Notes: generated from the sequence alone by a model not told the origin. 64,000 bases of DNA from Bacteroidales bacterium (GCA_021738625.1 JAIPBS010000017.1:1-64000), one strand, 5' to 3'. Counted from the first letter of the stretch, positions 19,617 to 28,629 are shown. Numbers and translations: made by a program.

Positions 19617-19683
19617 AACTTATGAACAATTTCCCTGATGCATGCCCATATTTGTAATTTTGCATGCATAAATTTTCTCATTC

Positions 19684-21636
19684 TTGATCAATAAACAAAC
19701 CATACAGACAATTTTTGAAACCGCCCGTGTTGAAGAGGTTGTGGGTGAATTTGTGAACCTCAAAAAGCGCGGTGTGAACCATATCGGCCTTTGTCCTTTT
19801 CACAATGAAAAAACACCCTCTTTTACGGTTTCACCCTCCAAGGGGATCTATAAGTGCTTCGGCTGCGGAAAAGGCGGCAATTCGGTGAACTTCATCATGG
19901 ATCATGAGCACTACACTTACCCTGAAGCCCTTAAATATCTTGCAAAGAAATATAATATTGAGATTGAGGAAGAAGAACAAACCCCCGAGCAGATCAAACA
20001 GCTGAACGAACAAGAAAGTCTTTACAGCCTGAATGATTTCGCCAGGGATCATTTCGTGGAGCAATTGTTTGAAACCGAAGAAGGAAAAGCCATTGCGTTA
20101 TCTTACTTGAAAGACAGGGATTATCGTGAAGACATCATCAGGAAATTCCAGGTAGGCTATTGTGATGAAAGCTGGGAAAGCTTCACCAAACACGCCCTCG
20201 AAAATGGCTATAGCCTGGAGTATCTGGATAAGACCGGCCTGACCATTGTAAAGGATGATAAAAAATTCGACAGGTTTCGTGGAAGGGTGATGTTTCCCAT
20301 CCACAACCTGACGGGAAAAGTCCTGGGCTTTGGTGGAAGGGTGCTGAAATCCGAACAGTCGAAAGCAAAATATGTTAACTCCCCCGAATCGGATATCTAC
20401 AATAAGAGCAAAAGCCTTTACGGGATATTCTTTGCCAAAAACAGCATTGTTTCAAAAGACAATTGTTATCTGGTGGAGGGCTACACGGATGTGATGTCGC
20501 TGCATCAGGCCGGAATCGAGAATGTGGTGGCCAGCTCGGGTACTTCCCTTACTACCGATCAGATCAAGCTGATCAGACGCTATACACCAAATATTACCAT
20601 TCTATTTGACGGGGACGAGGCCGGGTTGAAAGCCTCCTTCAGAGGCATTGATATGATCCTGGAAGAAGGCATGAATGTGAAGATCGTGATGTTCCCGGAA
20701 GGGGAGGATCCCGATTCTTACGTCAGGAGCCACCGGACTGCTGAAGTGCATGAATACATCGAAAAAAATGCCCGGGATTTTATATCCTTCAAAACCAGCT
20801 TGCTGAACAAAGAAAGCCAGGGAGACCCCATCAAAAAGGCTTCCCTTGTGAAGGAAATTGTTCAGACGATCTCCCTCATCCCCGACGGAATATTCCGCAC
20901 TTTTTATGTGAAGCAATGCAGTAGTATCATGAAAGTGCCCGAGCAAACCCTGATGAACGAACTAAACAAGCTGCTCAGGAAGCGTTTTAAAGATAAGGTG
21001 CGAAAGCAAGAAAGGGAGGAGATTGCAGACGAGGAAGCAGAAACGCTTACCGAGCCTCAGCCTGAAGTTGAGGGCATCAATACCGAAAGCCAGGAACGGG
21101 AGCTGATCAGGATATTGTTGAATTTTGGCAGTGCCGAGATCGGTTTTGAACAGGAGGATGAGCGCAAACAAATGGTTGAGGTACCCATAAAAGTGGCCCT
21201 GTTTATTATCAATGATATTTTGAATGATGAATTGAAATTTAACAATCCGCTTTATCAGAAAGTGTTTGATGATTATGTGGCTGAGGTGAACCAAAATCGT
21301 ATCCCTCCCGACAGGCATTTCATCAATCATGATGAGCAGGAACTTGCCACGCTAGCTATTGATTTACTGACCAGCAGATATCAGTTGAGCAACAATTGGG
21401 AAAGCAAAAGAATATTTGTGCCTACTGAAGTTGACAGGCTCAAAGATTATGTGGTATCAACTTTGCTCAACTTTAAGGCCAAGAGTGTTGACCGCATGAT
21501 TATGGACAACCAGAAAGAACTGGAAAGCGCAGAGCAGGAAGAAGATATTTTAATCTTTATGAAAAAAGATATGGAGCTAAAAGATATCCGAAACAAAATT
21601 GCAAAAGATTACCTCAGCAGAACCATTTACAAATAA
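19684..21636 (+). CDS. dnaG: DNA primase
   Basis: This 650-residue enzyme makes RNA primers at the replication fork and works with the DnaB helicase. The CHC2 zinc-binding domain shows Cys37, His40, Cys58 and Cys61 (LCPFH ... CFGCG). The Toprim core follows with VEGYTD (Glu265, Asp269) and FDGDEAG (about 309-315). The C-terminal helicase-binding part is divergent and rich in Lys/Glu. The start is a TTG: the protein then begins MINKQTIQTIFETARVEEVV, the expected primase N-terminus, and the nearest upstream ATG is out of frame and quickly stopped. Confidence 0.97.
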   Translation: MINKQTIQTIFETARVEEVVGEFVNLKKRGVNHIGLCPFHNEKTPSFTVSPSKGIYKCFGCGKGGNSVNFIMDHEHYTYPEALKYLAKKYNIEIEEEEQTPEQIKQLNEQESLYSLNDFARDHFVEQLFETEEGKAIALSYLKDRDYREDIIRKFQVGYCDESWESFTKHALENGYSLEYLDKTGLTIVKDDKKFDRFRGRVMFPIHNLTGKVLGFGGRVLKSEQSKAKYVNSPESDIYNKSKSLYGIFFAKNSIVSKDNCYLVEGYTDVMSLHQAGIENVVASSGTSLTTDQIKLIRRYTPNITILFDGDEAGLKASFRGIDMILEEGMNVKIVMFPEGEDPDSYVRSHRTAEVHEYIEKNARDFISFKTSLLNKESQGDPIKKASLVKEIVQTISLIPDGIFRTFYVKQCSSIMKVPEQTLMNELNKLLRKRFKDKVRKQEREEIADEEAETLTEPQPEVEGINTESQERELIRILLNFGSAEIGFEQEDERKQMVEVPIKVALFIINDILNDELKFNNPLYQKVFDDYVAEVNQNRIPPDRHFINHDEQELATLAIDLLTSRYQLSNNWESKRIFVPTEVDRLKDYVVSTLLNFKAKSVDRMIMDNQKELESAEQEEDILIFMKKDMELKDIRNKIAKDYLSRTIYK

Positions 21637-21720
21637 TTCCCAAAAGTTTTTGAAGGTTGGCATATCTCTTGCACCTGATAATGCGAAAGATAAAGCGTAT
21701 ATCAAAAAAATTAATAAGAC

Positions 21721-22515
21721 ATGGTTCCTGTATTTTCACTGATCATCATTTTGGTATTGTCCATTCTGATCACCCGTATTGCCACCATTGCCATTATGCA
21801 AACAGGCTTGTCGAGGCAATCGGCAAAGTTCCAGTCACGATCGGCATTTACGGGGGTGGGGTTTACTACAACAGAAGCCGAAAACGTTACCAAACATCCT
21901 GTCAGGAGAAAAATAGTTATGCTGTTGATGTTGTTGGGAAATGCCGGGATTGTGTCTGCTATCGCTTCTTTGATGCTCACATTTGTTAATCGCGGACAGG
22001 ATAATATACCCTGGTACTGGTCTTTGTCTATCATCCTGCTGGCCATTACAATTCTTTGGGTGTTGACTTCGAGCAAATTGGTCGACAGATGGTTGAACAG
22101 GGTGATTGAGCGGGCGCTAAATAAATATACCGATCTTAATATAAGAGATTACTCAAAATTGCTCAAGCTAACGGGTGATTATCAGATTTCGGAGATGAAA
22201 GTTGCGGAGGATGACTGGATTGCCAACCACACACTGGCGGAGAGCGCACTTCGTCAGGAGGGGATAACTGTTCTGGGGATTGAGCGACAGGATGGCACAT
22301 ACCTGGGCGTTCCGGACGGAGACACCAAGATAGTGGAAAGCGATATTTTAATCATTTATGGAAGGGAATCATCCGTAATAAAACTGGATGAGAGGAGAAA
22401 AGGCAGAAGGGGCCATATCGAGCACAAGAAAGCTGAAAGCGAACAGGAACAGGAGAAGCAAAGGCAAAGAGAACTGGAAAGGGAAAGTGAAAAGGAGGTT
22501 AAAAAGAAGAAATAA
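21721..22515 (+). CDS. Membrane protein with TrkA-C (RCK_C) domain
   Basis: This 264-residue protein has about three to four N-terminal membrane helices (about 1-28, 62-90, 98-118), with a conserved SRSAFTGVGFTTTEAENVTK segment between the first two. A soluble TrkA-C domain follows at about 140-225 (EGITVLGIERQDGTYLGVP, DILIIYGRESSV), then a very charged Lys/Glu tail. TrkA-C domains sense ligands in K+ channels and transporters. The GFTTTE region resembles a filter-like loop, but I would not call it a K+ channel on this alone. It is convergent with the structured RNA gene. Confidence 0.8.
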   Translation: MVPVFSLIIILVLSILITRIATIAIMQTGLSRQSAKFQSRSAFTGVGFTTTEAENVTKHPVRRKIVMLLMLLGNAGIVSAIASLMLTFVNRGQDNIPWYWSLSIILLAITILWVLTSSKLVDRWLNRVIERALNKYTDLNIRDYSKLLKLTGDYQISEMKVAEDDWIANHTLAESALRQEGITVLGIERQDGTYLGVPDGDTKIVESDILIIYGRESSVIKLDERRKGRRGHIEHKKAESEQEQEKQRQRELERESEKEVKKKK

Positions 22516-22525
22516 GCAGGCCTAT

Positions 22526-22566
22526 AAAAACCAAAGGGGACCCAGCCTGTCGGATGAATCCCCTTT
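22526..22566 (-). terminator. Intrinsic terminator of the structured RNA
   Basis: Read on the minus strand, AAAGGGGA and TCCCCTTT (22533-22540 and 22559-22566) form a perfect 8-bp stem with an 18-nt loop, followed by GG and TTTTT. The T-tract is on the minus strand only, so it serves the RNA gene, although the hairpin may also block read-through from the + strand TrkA-C gene. Confidence 0.75.
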
Positions 22567-22850
22567 CACTTAGCGGGTGCCGTAGCTCCCGGTTTGTGCC
22601 AAGTTACGGTTATTCTGGCTGACTTTTTTGGGTCGGCTCCGTAGAGCCTTCCCGTTTGTCCGGATCCAGCGGCATTCCTGCCTCTCGGCAAGCGCCTTTC
22701 AGGATCCCTTCTTGCAGGGCTTCCCTGAAGTTCGCTCCGGCCTTGCGGCCTTCTGCTGGTTTCAGGTCTCGATTTGGCTTCGCTTCCCCCTCTCGGGTTC
22801 CGCGTCGCCGCCTCTTCGTCCTGCAAGTGGCCTTTTATCGCTCACTTGGT
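22533..22850 (-). ncRNA. Unidentified structured RNA, about 320 nt
   Basis: This GC-rich island in AT-rich flanks is full of hairpins that make sense only on the minus strand: GGCC-GCAA-GGCC (22739-22750), CCC-GAGA-GGG (22788-22797), TGCC-GAGA-GGCA (22679-22690) and GGCTC-TACG-GAGCC (22635-22648). These are three GNRA loops and one UUCG-type loop. Longer helices enclose them: CCTGAA/TTCAGG (22724-22729 with 22761-22766), GGATCC/GGATCC (22662-22667 with 22702-22707), and a closing CCAAGT/ACTTGG helix (22844-22849 with 22599-22604). A promoter precedes it and a terminator follows. I found no RNase P (GAGGAAAGTCC), tmRNA (T-loop, tag frame) or SRP signature. A minus-strand open frame inside it is low-complexity and not believed. 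Confidence 0.75.
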
Positions 22851-22855
22851 AGAAA

Positions 22856-22887
22856 CAAATATACAGTAGCCAGCCCACTGAATGCAA
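22856..22887 (-). promoter_or_regulatory. Promoter of the structured RNA
   Basis: On the minus strand, TTG (22885-22887), 21 bp, then TATATTTG (22856-22863) match the Bacteroidota -33 and -7 elements. A start about 6 nt further, near 22850, places the first base of the transcript at the 5' strand of the closing helix. Confidence 0.7.
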
Positions 22888-22978
22888 GTTTTTTAAGCTC
22901 CTAGTGTACACATTGTATCAACATGTGTTATTAACAATTGTTAATAAGTGGAAGGTGTAAAAATTAAGATATAACATT

Positions 22979-23007
22979 TTGTATAACAGAAAATTATGTT
23001 ATTTTTG
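22979..23007 (+). promoter_or_regulatory. Promoter of the cyclase-like gene
   Basis: TTG (22979-22981), 18 bp, then TATTTTTG (23000-23007) fit the Bacteroidota consensus. The leader would be about 65 nt. It is back-to-back with the promoter of the structured RNA, the two -33 regions being about 90 bp apart. Confidence 0.6.
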
Positions 23008-23080
23008 TCAGCACGTGAGGATGAATCCTTTATTTGTTGATTGGCAGATATTAACAGGATGAGTTAAAAATAGCAGCATC

Positions 23081-24013
23081 ATGCCGGATAAAATCAGAAG
23101 ACTCAATTACGAAAAGATCAAGCAAATACTGAATGAATATGATAAGGAATCCACTTTCGAAAAAGTTAATGTGATTCCTTCCAGCGAAAAAATGCATGAA
23201 ACCCTGGAATCTTATATCAGTGTTCGTTCATTCACCAGAAAATCGGTCCTTGGCATTGATATATACCGCTATGGGCTGTATAAGCATTTTGAGCAAACCC
23301 TTATTCCGACGGTATTTAAGATATTGTTCGACAAAACCATCAGGCTCTGCCTTGAGAATAACCAATTCGTTTTTCAGAAATATGATATGAAACGGATTGA
23401 GCAATCATTTATCGGCACCGGAGACGGGGGGTTTCTGATACTCGATACACCGCTGCATTCGCTGTTCTTTGCGATCAATTTCGAGATCCTGGTAAGGGCT
23501 TTCAATGCTTATCACCTCTATCCGAAACTGCGGAACATCACGGGTTCGATCAGCCTACGTTATGCCATCACCTACGATACCATTTTCAGCTTTGATAATA
23601 ACTTCTATGGAACGGCCATCATCAACAATGCACGCATCCTGGAAAAGGATACTTTGAACAGATGCCTGATCGATGAGAATGCCTATAACTGGTTCCTGAT
23701 CAATATTGATGGAATCGAAAATCTGCAGGTGCTTACGATTCATGAGCTGGCCAATATTCTCGAATTCCAGGATTATGACAAGGAGATCATACGAACGGGT
23801 GAGAATGAGATCATCACCACCAAGATTTCAAGGCAAAGCGGCGTGATCAATTCCGATATATTAAAGATCGGGCAGATTCGGTCGAAAGAAATCAGCCTGA
23901 ATATTTACAACCTACATCTGCAAGTCACGATAAAGGCTTTTGCCGATACCAACAAGGAAATCAAGCGCACCATCACCATGAGCCTGGGCAACCTGAACAC
24001 CCAGGGCATCTGA
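23081..24013 (+). CDS. Hypothetical protein, nucleotidyl-cyclase-like fold suspected
   Basis: The product is 310 residues, cytoplasmic, with no membrane segment. The middle reads like a divergent class III cyclase homology domain. GIDIYRYG (58-65) is in the place of the D-I-x-G-F metal motif, GTGDGGFLIL (112-121) in the place of the G-D-G metal motif, then a strand YAITYD (161-166) and FYGTAIINNARILE (175-188), where cyclases have G-x-x-V-N-x-A-A-R-L. Both putative metal aspartates (Asp60, Asp115) are present. The last 80 residues are extra. If real, it might make or bind a cyclic nucleotide. The similarity is by eye only and no effector gene is adjacent. Confidence 0.45.
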   Translation: MPDKIRRLNYEKIKQILNEYDKESTFEKVNVIPSSEKMHETLESYISVRSFTRKSVLGIDIYRYGLYKHFEQTLIPTVFKILFDKTIRLCLENNQFVFQKYDMKRIEQSFIGTGDGGFLILDTPLHSLFFAINFEILVRAFNAYHLYPKLRNITGSISLRYAITYDTIFSFDNNFYGTAIINNARILEKDTLNRCLIDENAYNWFLINIDGIENLQVLTIHELANILEFQDYDKEIIRTGENEIITTKISRQSGVINSDILKIGQIRSKEISLNIYNLHLQVTIKAFADTNKEIKRTITMSLGNLNTQGI

Positions 24014-24041
24014 TGCCCCGTGCCGTTCGGATTAAAATGAT

Positions 24042-25862
24042 CTACATTTTCTTGATGATGATCTGCCTGAAATCGGGATGGTACCAGTTGATCATCAGCT
24101 CTCTGAATTCATTATAAAGGTTGGAAGGGATCACTTTCCTTTCGATTTGAAGCCGTTTGGAGATTACAATTTCTTTTCCTGATTTTTCAATCATGATCCT
24201 GAGTTTTCCGGCTGCGTTGTCGGACTTAATTTGTTTTTCCGGATTTATCATTTCAAAACCTTCAGGCACGGCATATCTGTATTCATAGTTGAGCAGCACC
24301 GGATTTTCCAACTCCAAATCGGTTTGCCGTTGTTCAGGCAGCCCACTGAGATAATGATCCTGCAAACCGGAACTCACTTCAGGCAAGGCAATGAAATAAT
24401 AGCCTGAGTTTTCTTCGGGTTTCCAGCTATCATCCAGGTATTGATAGGAAATTTTCGTTTTAATTTCGTTGTTTTGTTCAAATTCAAATGATTTGATAGC
24501 TGACGAATTGATTCCTCCTGAAAACAACTTTTTCGCATAATCCTTATCATTGAACAGTTTCAGGTAAGGATTGGCTGTTTTTGAGAGTTCCAGCTTCATA
24601 TTCCCTTCAAGGAGGTTCATGTCCACCATATCAAAATTACAAAACAGCTCACATGCATATTCCTCTTCGTTGGTTGTGAATGTCCTCAGGCTTTCGATGG
24701 CCGGATCGAGCTGCAATAGTATTTGTCCTTGCAGGTCATAATACAGATTATGATTCGCTTGTTTGGTGGCTGAAATATAATACTGCTTGTTTTCCTTCGG
24801 ATTCACCTGAAGCAGAAAATTTTTGAAAAGCATCAGATTGCCGAACTCCTTATCGTAGAGTTTATCAGGAATAGAAGCCACGGGGATCGCATTGATTCCG
24901 GCTTCTCTCAGTAAGGCACCGAGCAAAAGGGTTTTTTCAAGGGCTGTGCCTGCATTGCTTTGCCAAACTTCCATGGGTGGCCTCACCCTGAAACCGATCA
25001 CTTCGAGCGGAATGTTGTATGTGGCCATTTCGTTCACAACCATATCCTGCAGTTTAATCATGAGCTCTATGGCACTTTCGGCCTGTTCCTTTATTATTTT
25101 CACCTTTTCGATCATTCCCGGACTGCTTTTCATGAAAAAGGCTTCCTGGCTGCAAAATTTATCGTAAACCCTTTGCAGGTCTTTTCCCGAGGAGAACATC
25201 ACCATGGGGCTGGCTTCATCCGGTTGATAGGGTTCATGAGAACGCACCGGCAGATTTTTGAAAGTCCAGGTATAAACATCAAATAGCTTATCCCCTGTAA
25301 TTTCAGGCGCTGTGCGCATGTTAAAGGTTTTATAATTGAATTCCTGCCCGGCCGGAACTTTCACACGCAAGATTTTTTCCTTAACCGGCGCAGCTTCCAA
25401 TATGTTGTTTTCACCCATAAAAACCGGATAAAATTCCTTTGAGCTATGGATGTTGAATCCCAGATGGATCATCGCACCCACTTCCAGCCCGGTATGCGTG
25501 ATCACCATTTCTTTCAGCTGGTTGTATGCAGGAGCGTTATTGGCATAGCGCGGCAACACTTCATTGAAGGCATTGTCGGGGGTAACGACCTTGTTGCCGT
25601 CCGCCATGATGGTGTATGCATAATCGATATTTAGATCCTGGTAATCTGGATTATAGATCACAAAGGTTTCCCCGAACAGCCTGTGAAACGAAAAATGTGT
25701 TAATAATTCCAGTTCTTTTTGATGTATATATTCGAAACTGCGGTCCTGGTTCAATGTATATTCTTCGATGATTTTATTGTAAACGGCATCGGGTTCACCT
25801 TCCTGTGCCTGAAAGCTGCAACTTAGTATAATGCCGCTCAGGATAAATATGATCTTTTTCAT
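24042..25862 (-). CDS. DUF3857 / inactive transglutaminase-like secreted protein
   Basis: This 606-residue protein has a signal peptide (ILSGIILSCSFQA). The N-terminal half is a DUF3857-like beta domain. The central part aligns with a transglutaminase-like core: NAGTALEKTLLLGALLREAG (about 310-330) is the helix that should begin with the nucleophilic Cys in a C-x-D-K-A-x-L motif, but the Cys position is Thr or Ala here. The enzyme is therefore probably dead and may bind peptides or act as a scaffold. It is 19 bp downstream of a paralogue that keeps its Cys, suggesting a working pair in the envelope. Confidence 0.78.
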   Translation of the reverse strand: MKKIIFILSGIILSCSFQAQEGEPDAVYNKIIEEYTLNQDRSFEYIHQKELELLTHFSFHRLFGETFVIYNPDYQDLNIDYAYTIMADGNKVVTPDNAFNEVLPRYANNAPAYNQLKEMVITHTGLEVGAMIHLGFNIHSSKEFYPVFMGENNILEAAPVKEKILRVKVPAGQEFNYKTFNMRTAPEITGDKLFDVYTWTFKNLPVRSHEPYQPDEASPMVMFSSGKDLQRVYDKFCSQEAFFMKSSPGMIEKVKIIKEQAESAIELMIKLQDMVVNEMATYNIPLEVIGFRVRPPMEVWQSNAGTALEKTLLLGALLREAGINAIPVASIPDKLYDKEFGNLMLFKNFLLQVNPKENKQYYISATKQANHNLYYDLQGQILLQLDPAIESLRTFTTNEEEYACELFCNFDMVDMNLLEGNMKLELSKTANPYLKLFNDKDYAKKLFSGGINSSAIKSFEFEQNNEIKTKISYQYLDDSWKPEENSGYYFIALPEVSSGLQDHYLSGLPEQRQTDLELENPVLLNYEYRYAVPEGFEMINPEKQIKSDNAAGKLRIMIEKSGKEIVISKRLQIERKVIPSNLYNEFRELMINWYHPDFRQIIIKKM

Positions 25863-25881
25863 AACTGTGCTTTTTAACGGT

Positions 25882-27840
25882 TTAGTTTTTATTTGTCAGG
25901 ATGATTTGTTTAGCGGGAAATTTCTTTTGGGCGATTACGACTTTTCTGAAGTCCGGCCATTCTTCGGGTTCATATATCCTTTTCCTGAGGCTGATTTCTT
26001 CCCTAAGCTTCAAAGTATTGTTTTCAAAATTGATGCTTCCTTCATAAGTTGCTATTTCTTCATCATATTCCAGATCGAAATCTTTGGTTACAGGTTTGAA
26101 TCCTTCTGGGATTTTTATTTCCTCATAGAGCACCACCAGCCTTGAACAACGGTCGCGGAAAGCATATTCTCTTTCTTCCAGGGATGTATCGATGTAAAGA
26201 TGCGACATGGCACGTTTGAAAATCCCGCTGAACACAACCGGGTTAAAAATGATCTCCTGATCGGTTGCGACGGTATATTTGGGTATGTTATATTCTATGT
26301 TGATCTCAATGGGTCCTGACATATAATCATAAGGGTCGTGGAATTTAATGCGCTTTATCTTGATTTCGGAAGATAGCTTACGCATTTCGTCCATTAGCCA
26401 GTTGTTCCATTCCGACTTGTAATTGCTGGTGAACATCCTTCTGATGGCGGCATCCGACTGGCCTTCGGCAGTAATCGTGAGCTTTCCTTCCAGATCGCCT
26501 TCTTTATTGACTTCAGCTTTATTGATCATTTTGAAATAATGATTTTCAGGATCGGAAACCGGGGTGATCTTCAGGTCGGCACCTCCCGGAACACCCATCA
26601 GGTAGTTTTGCTGTTGTTCGGCGCTTGACCAGAGTTCCCTAAGAAAAGGCACCCAGGTGGGGTCGAGCAATTTGTAGTTATCCTCGGGGGTTTTCACCAC
26701 GGTAACGCAATGGTTAAACTGATCAGCGGGTATGTAATCGATCCTTGATCCCGCCATGGTCATGGCCGGGTAGGACTCCAGTCCGGCTGCACGCAGCATG
26801 GTAATCAGCATGCCGGCTTTGTCCTTGCAAACGCCGCAACGGTCCCTGAAATTCATTTTGCCCGTATGCAGGGTGTAGCCTTCTCCCTCTCCCATCGATA
26901 TGCCCGAATACCTGATCTCATCGGCCACCCAATGGGTCAGCAACGAAATGGTATCCTCAAAACTTTGTGCGCTTTGCAGGATTTCATCCACTTTTGCATC
27001 GATCTCAGCGGTCGATTCAAAACTTCCGAAATCTTCATTCACCCCGAAAAACCAAAGAGATTTGGCATACCAGTCGGGGCTGGTTGAGATAAGAAGCTTG
27101 GGTGCTACGTCTGATGGGGCTACCATATTGGGTTCCCGTTTCAGAGGCATGATATCCGTTTTGGTGAATGTATAAATCATCTTGTCATCCCGCAAAACGG
27201 CCGAGGACCTGATCTCCCCGTTATAAAATTTATACTGTACGGTTTTATCTTCCGGGACACTGGTTTGGTATACCTTTTCCAGCATCGGCTCGCTGCTCCA
27301 AAATGGCACGATGTCGTAATAATGGCCCCGCATGGGTGGGATATATTTTTCATCTTCGCCATTATCATACAAAAGAGCATAGGTGTAACCTTTCTTAAAA
27401 AGGAAAACTTCGATTGCATCGCCGGGCTCCAGCCTGCCAACTTCAATCATTTTTTCACTTGCTCCCCAGTAGATCATTCTTGCCGGGGCGGTATAGTCCA
27501 GTACATTGGCCGTGTCGAGCACTTCGGTTTCCCCGTTGGCCCGGTGGATCACAACTTTCCTGATCTCCACATAGGCCGAAAGCGGATCGTAACCGTAGGT
27601 GACAATCCTGTGGTCGAGCGCTCCTTTTTTTGTGAGTATTTTAAACAATTGATGGGTGTTCACAAAGCTCAGTCCGCTTTCCTGAACATCCACTACCGTA
27701 CTGTCGAAAACGGTCAGCACATTGGCATTGGGATATTTTTCAGCGTCTCCTGCCTGTTCGATCAAATCTTTTATGGGATCGGCCGTAACCAACAATCCCG
27801 GCAGGAGAAAAAGAATCAAGAACAAAAGTTTGGTTTTCAT
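25882..27840 (-). CDS. DUF3857 / transglutaminase-like secreted protein
   Basis: This 652-residue protein has a signal peptide (LLFLILFLLPGLLVTA). An N-terminal DUF3857 domain (about 30-270) precedes a transglutaminase-like core with an intact triad: Cys in DRCGVCKDKAGMLITMLRAA, His in FNHCVTVV and Asp in YKLLDPTW. The C-terminal 250 residues are beta-rich. Such proteins are frequent in Bacteroidota and are thought to act on periplasmic or surface peptides; the natural substrate is not known to me. It is the first gene of a two-gene operon with the degenerate paralogue. Confidence 0.85.
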   Translation of the reverse strand: MKTKLLFLILFLLPGLLVTADPIKDLIEQAGDAEKYPNANVLTVFDSTVVDVQESGLSFVNTHQLFKILTKKGALDHRIVTYGYDPLSAYVEIRKVVIHRANGETEVLDTANVLDYTAPARMIYWGASEKMIEVGRLEPGDAIEVFLFKKGYTYALLYDNGEDEKYIPPMRGHYYDIVPFWSSEPMLEKVYQTSVPEDKTVQYKFYNGEIRSSAVLRDDKMIYTFTKTDIMPLKREPNMVAPSDVAPKLLISTSPDWYAKSLWFFGVNEDFGSFESTAEIDAKVDEILQSAQSFEDTISLLTHWVADEIRYSGISMGEGEGYTLHTGKMNFRDRCGVCKDKAGMLITMLRAAGLESYPAMTMAGSRIDYIPADQFNHCVTVVKTPEDNYKLLDPTWVPFLRELWSSAEQQQNYLMGVPGGADLKITPVSDPENHYFKMINKAEVNKEGDLEGKLTITAEGQSDAAIRRMFTSNYKSEWNNWLMDEMRKLSSEIKIKRIKFHDPYDYMSGPIEINIEYNIPKYTVATDQEIIFNPVVFSGIFKRAMSHLYIDTSLEEREYAFRDRCSRLVVLYEEIKIPEGFKPVTKDFDLEYDEEIATYEGSINFENNTLKLREEISLRKRIYEPEEWPDFRKVVIAQKKFPAKQIILTNKN

Positions 27841-27966
27841 TGTTGAAGTATTTTGTTTTAAAAGGCGATAAAGCTAGTTAATTAAAAATTTTTAAGAAAA
27901 AATATGAAGAGTGAAAAATCTTCTATAAAATTGTTTATATTCGGTCTAAATTAAAAACTTATAGAA

Positions 27967-28182
27967 ATGAAAGTAAATGAAGGTATTGTTGACAGGATCA
28001 TACGCGCCTTGCTGGCGGCATTGGTCGCTGTTTTGATCATCATGGGTGTAGTGGTAGGCACCTGGGCCATCGTACTTGGAATTGTGGGAGGCATATTGCT
28101 GGTCACCGCGATTACCGGATTTTGTGGCCTTTATGCCTTGCTGGGCATTAAAACCTGTCCGGCGAAGGCAAAAAAAGCTTAG
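27967..28182 (+). CDS. DUF2892 (YgaP-like) membrane protein
   Basis: This 71-residue protein has a short N-terminal amphipathic segment (NEGIVDRIIR) and two membrane helices, the second ending in GFCGLYALLGIKTCP. This matches the YgaP transmembrane/DUF2892 family, in which conserved cysteines follow helix 2. In YgaP proteins this part anchors a rhodanese, but here it stands alone. Its stop codon overlaps that of tadA by 4 nt, tail to tail. Confidence 0.85.
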   Translation: MKVNEGIVDRIIRALLAALVAVLIIMGVVVGTWAIVLGIVGGILLVTAITGFCGLYALLGIKTCPAKAKKA

Positions 28183-28628
28183 TCTCTTTTTCCTTTAAAA
28201 AAACGAGCCATCAATTCGGCGCATTCCTTATGTTTGAACCCTTGAACCACTTCGGTTTGGGGATGCAGGATTTTATCGCCGTAATTTGAAAAGCCTTTTT
28301 TGGGATCCTGAGCACCATAAACCAGTTTGCCAAGCTGTGCCCAATGCATGGCCGTGGCACACATCAGGCATGGCTCTACGGTTACGAACAGGGTGCAATC
28401 CGTAAGGTATTTTCCGCCGATGTGGTTAGCGGCAGCAGTTATGACCTGCATTTCTGCGTGTGCCGTAACGTCCATTAAGCGTTCCGTCAGGTTGTGGGAA
28501 CGGGCAATGATGTAATTGTCGACCACCACAATCGCTCCCACCGGGACTTCATCCAGCTCAAAAGCTTTTTCTGCTTCTTTCAAAGCTTCTTTCATGTAAT
28601 ACGCATCCGAAAATACAGAGAACACCAT
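28179..28628 (-). CDS. tadA: tRNA-specific adenosine deaminase
   Basis: This 149-residue zinc deaminase converts A34 to inosine in the anticodon of tRNA-Arg. Zinc and catalytic motifs are HAE at residues 57-59 and PCLMC at 86-90, in the order expected for the cytidine deaminase superfamily. The C-terminal GFKHKECAELMARFFKGKR helix is typical of TadA and argues against a guanine or cytosine deaminase. It abuts the sortilin-like gene upstream with a 1-bp gap. Confidence 0.92.
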   Translation of the reverse strand: MVFSVFSDAYYMKEALKEAEKAFELDEVPVGAIVVVDNYIIARSHNLTERLMDVTAHAEMQVITAAANHIGGKYLTDCTLFVTVEPCLMCATAMHWAQLGKLVYGAQDPKKGFSNYGDKILHPQTEVVQGFKHKECAELMARFFKGKRD

Positions 28629-28629
28629 A

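Noticed and set aside
22566-22826. 86-residue minus-strand open frame in the GC-rich island
   Set aside because: The sequence is low-complexity Arg/Gly/Ser, and the DNA is better explained as hairpins with GNRA loops in a structured RNA.
22628-22904. Two + strand open frames over the same island
   Set aside because: They are translations of RNA stems in the wrong orientation, with no start context or similarity.
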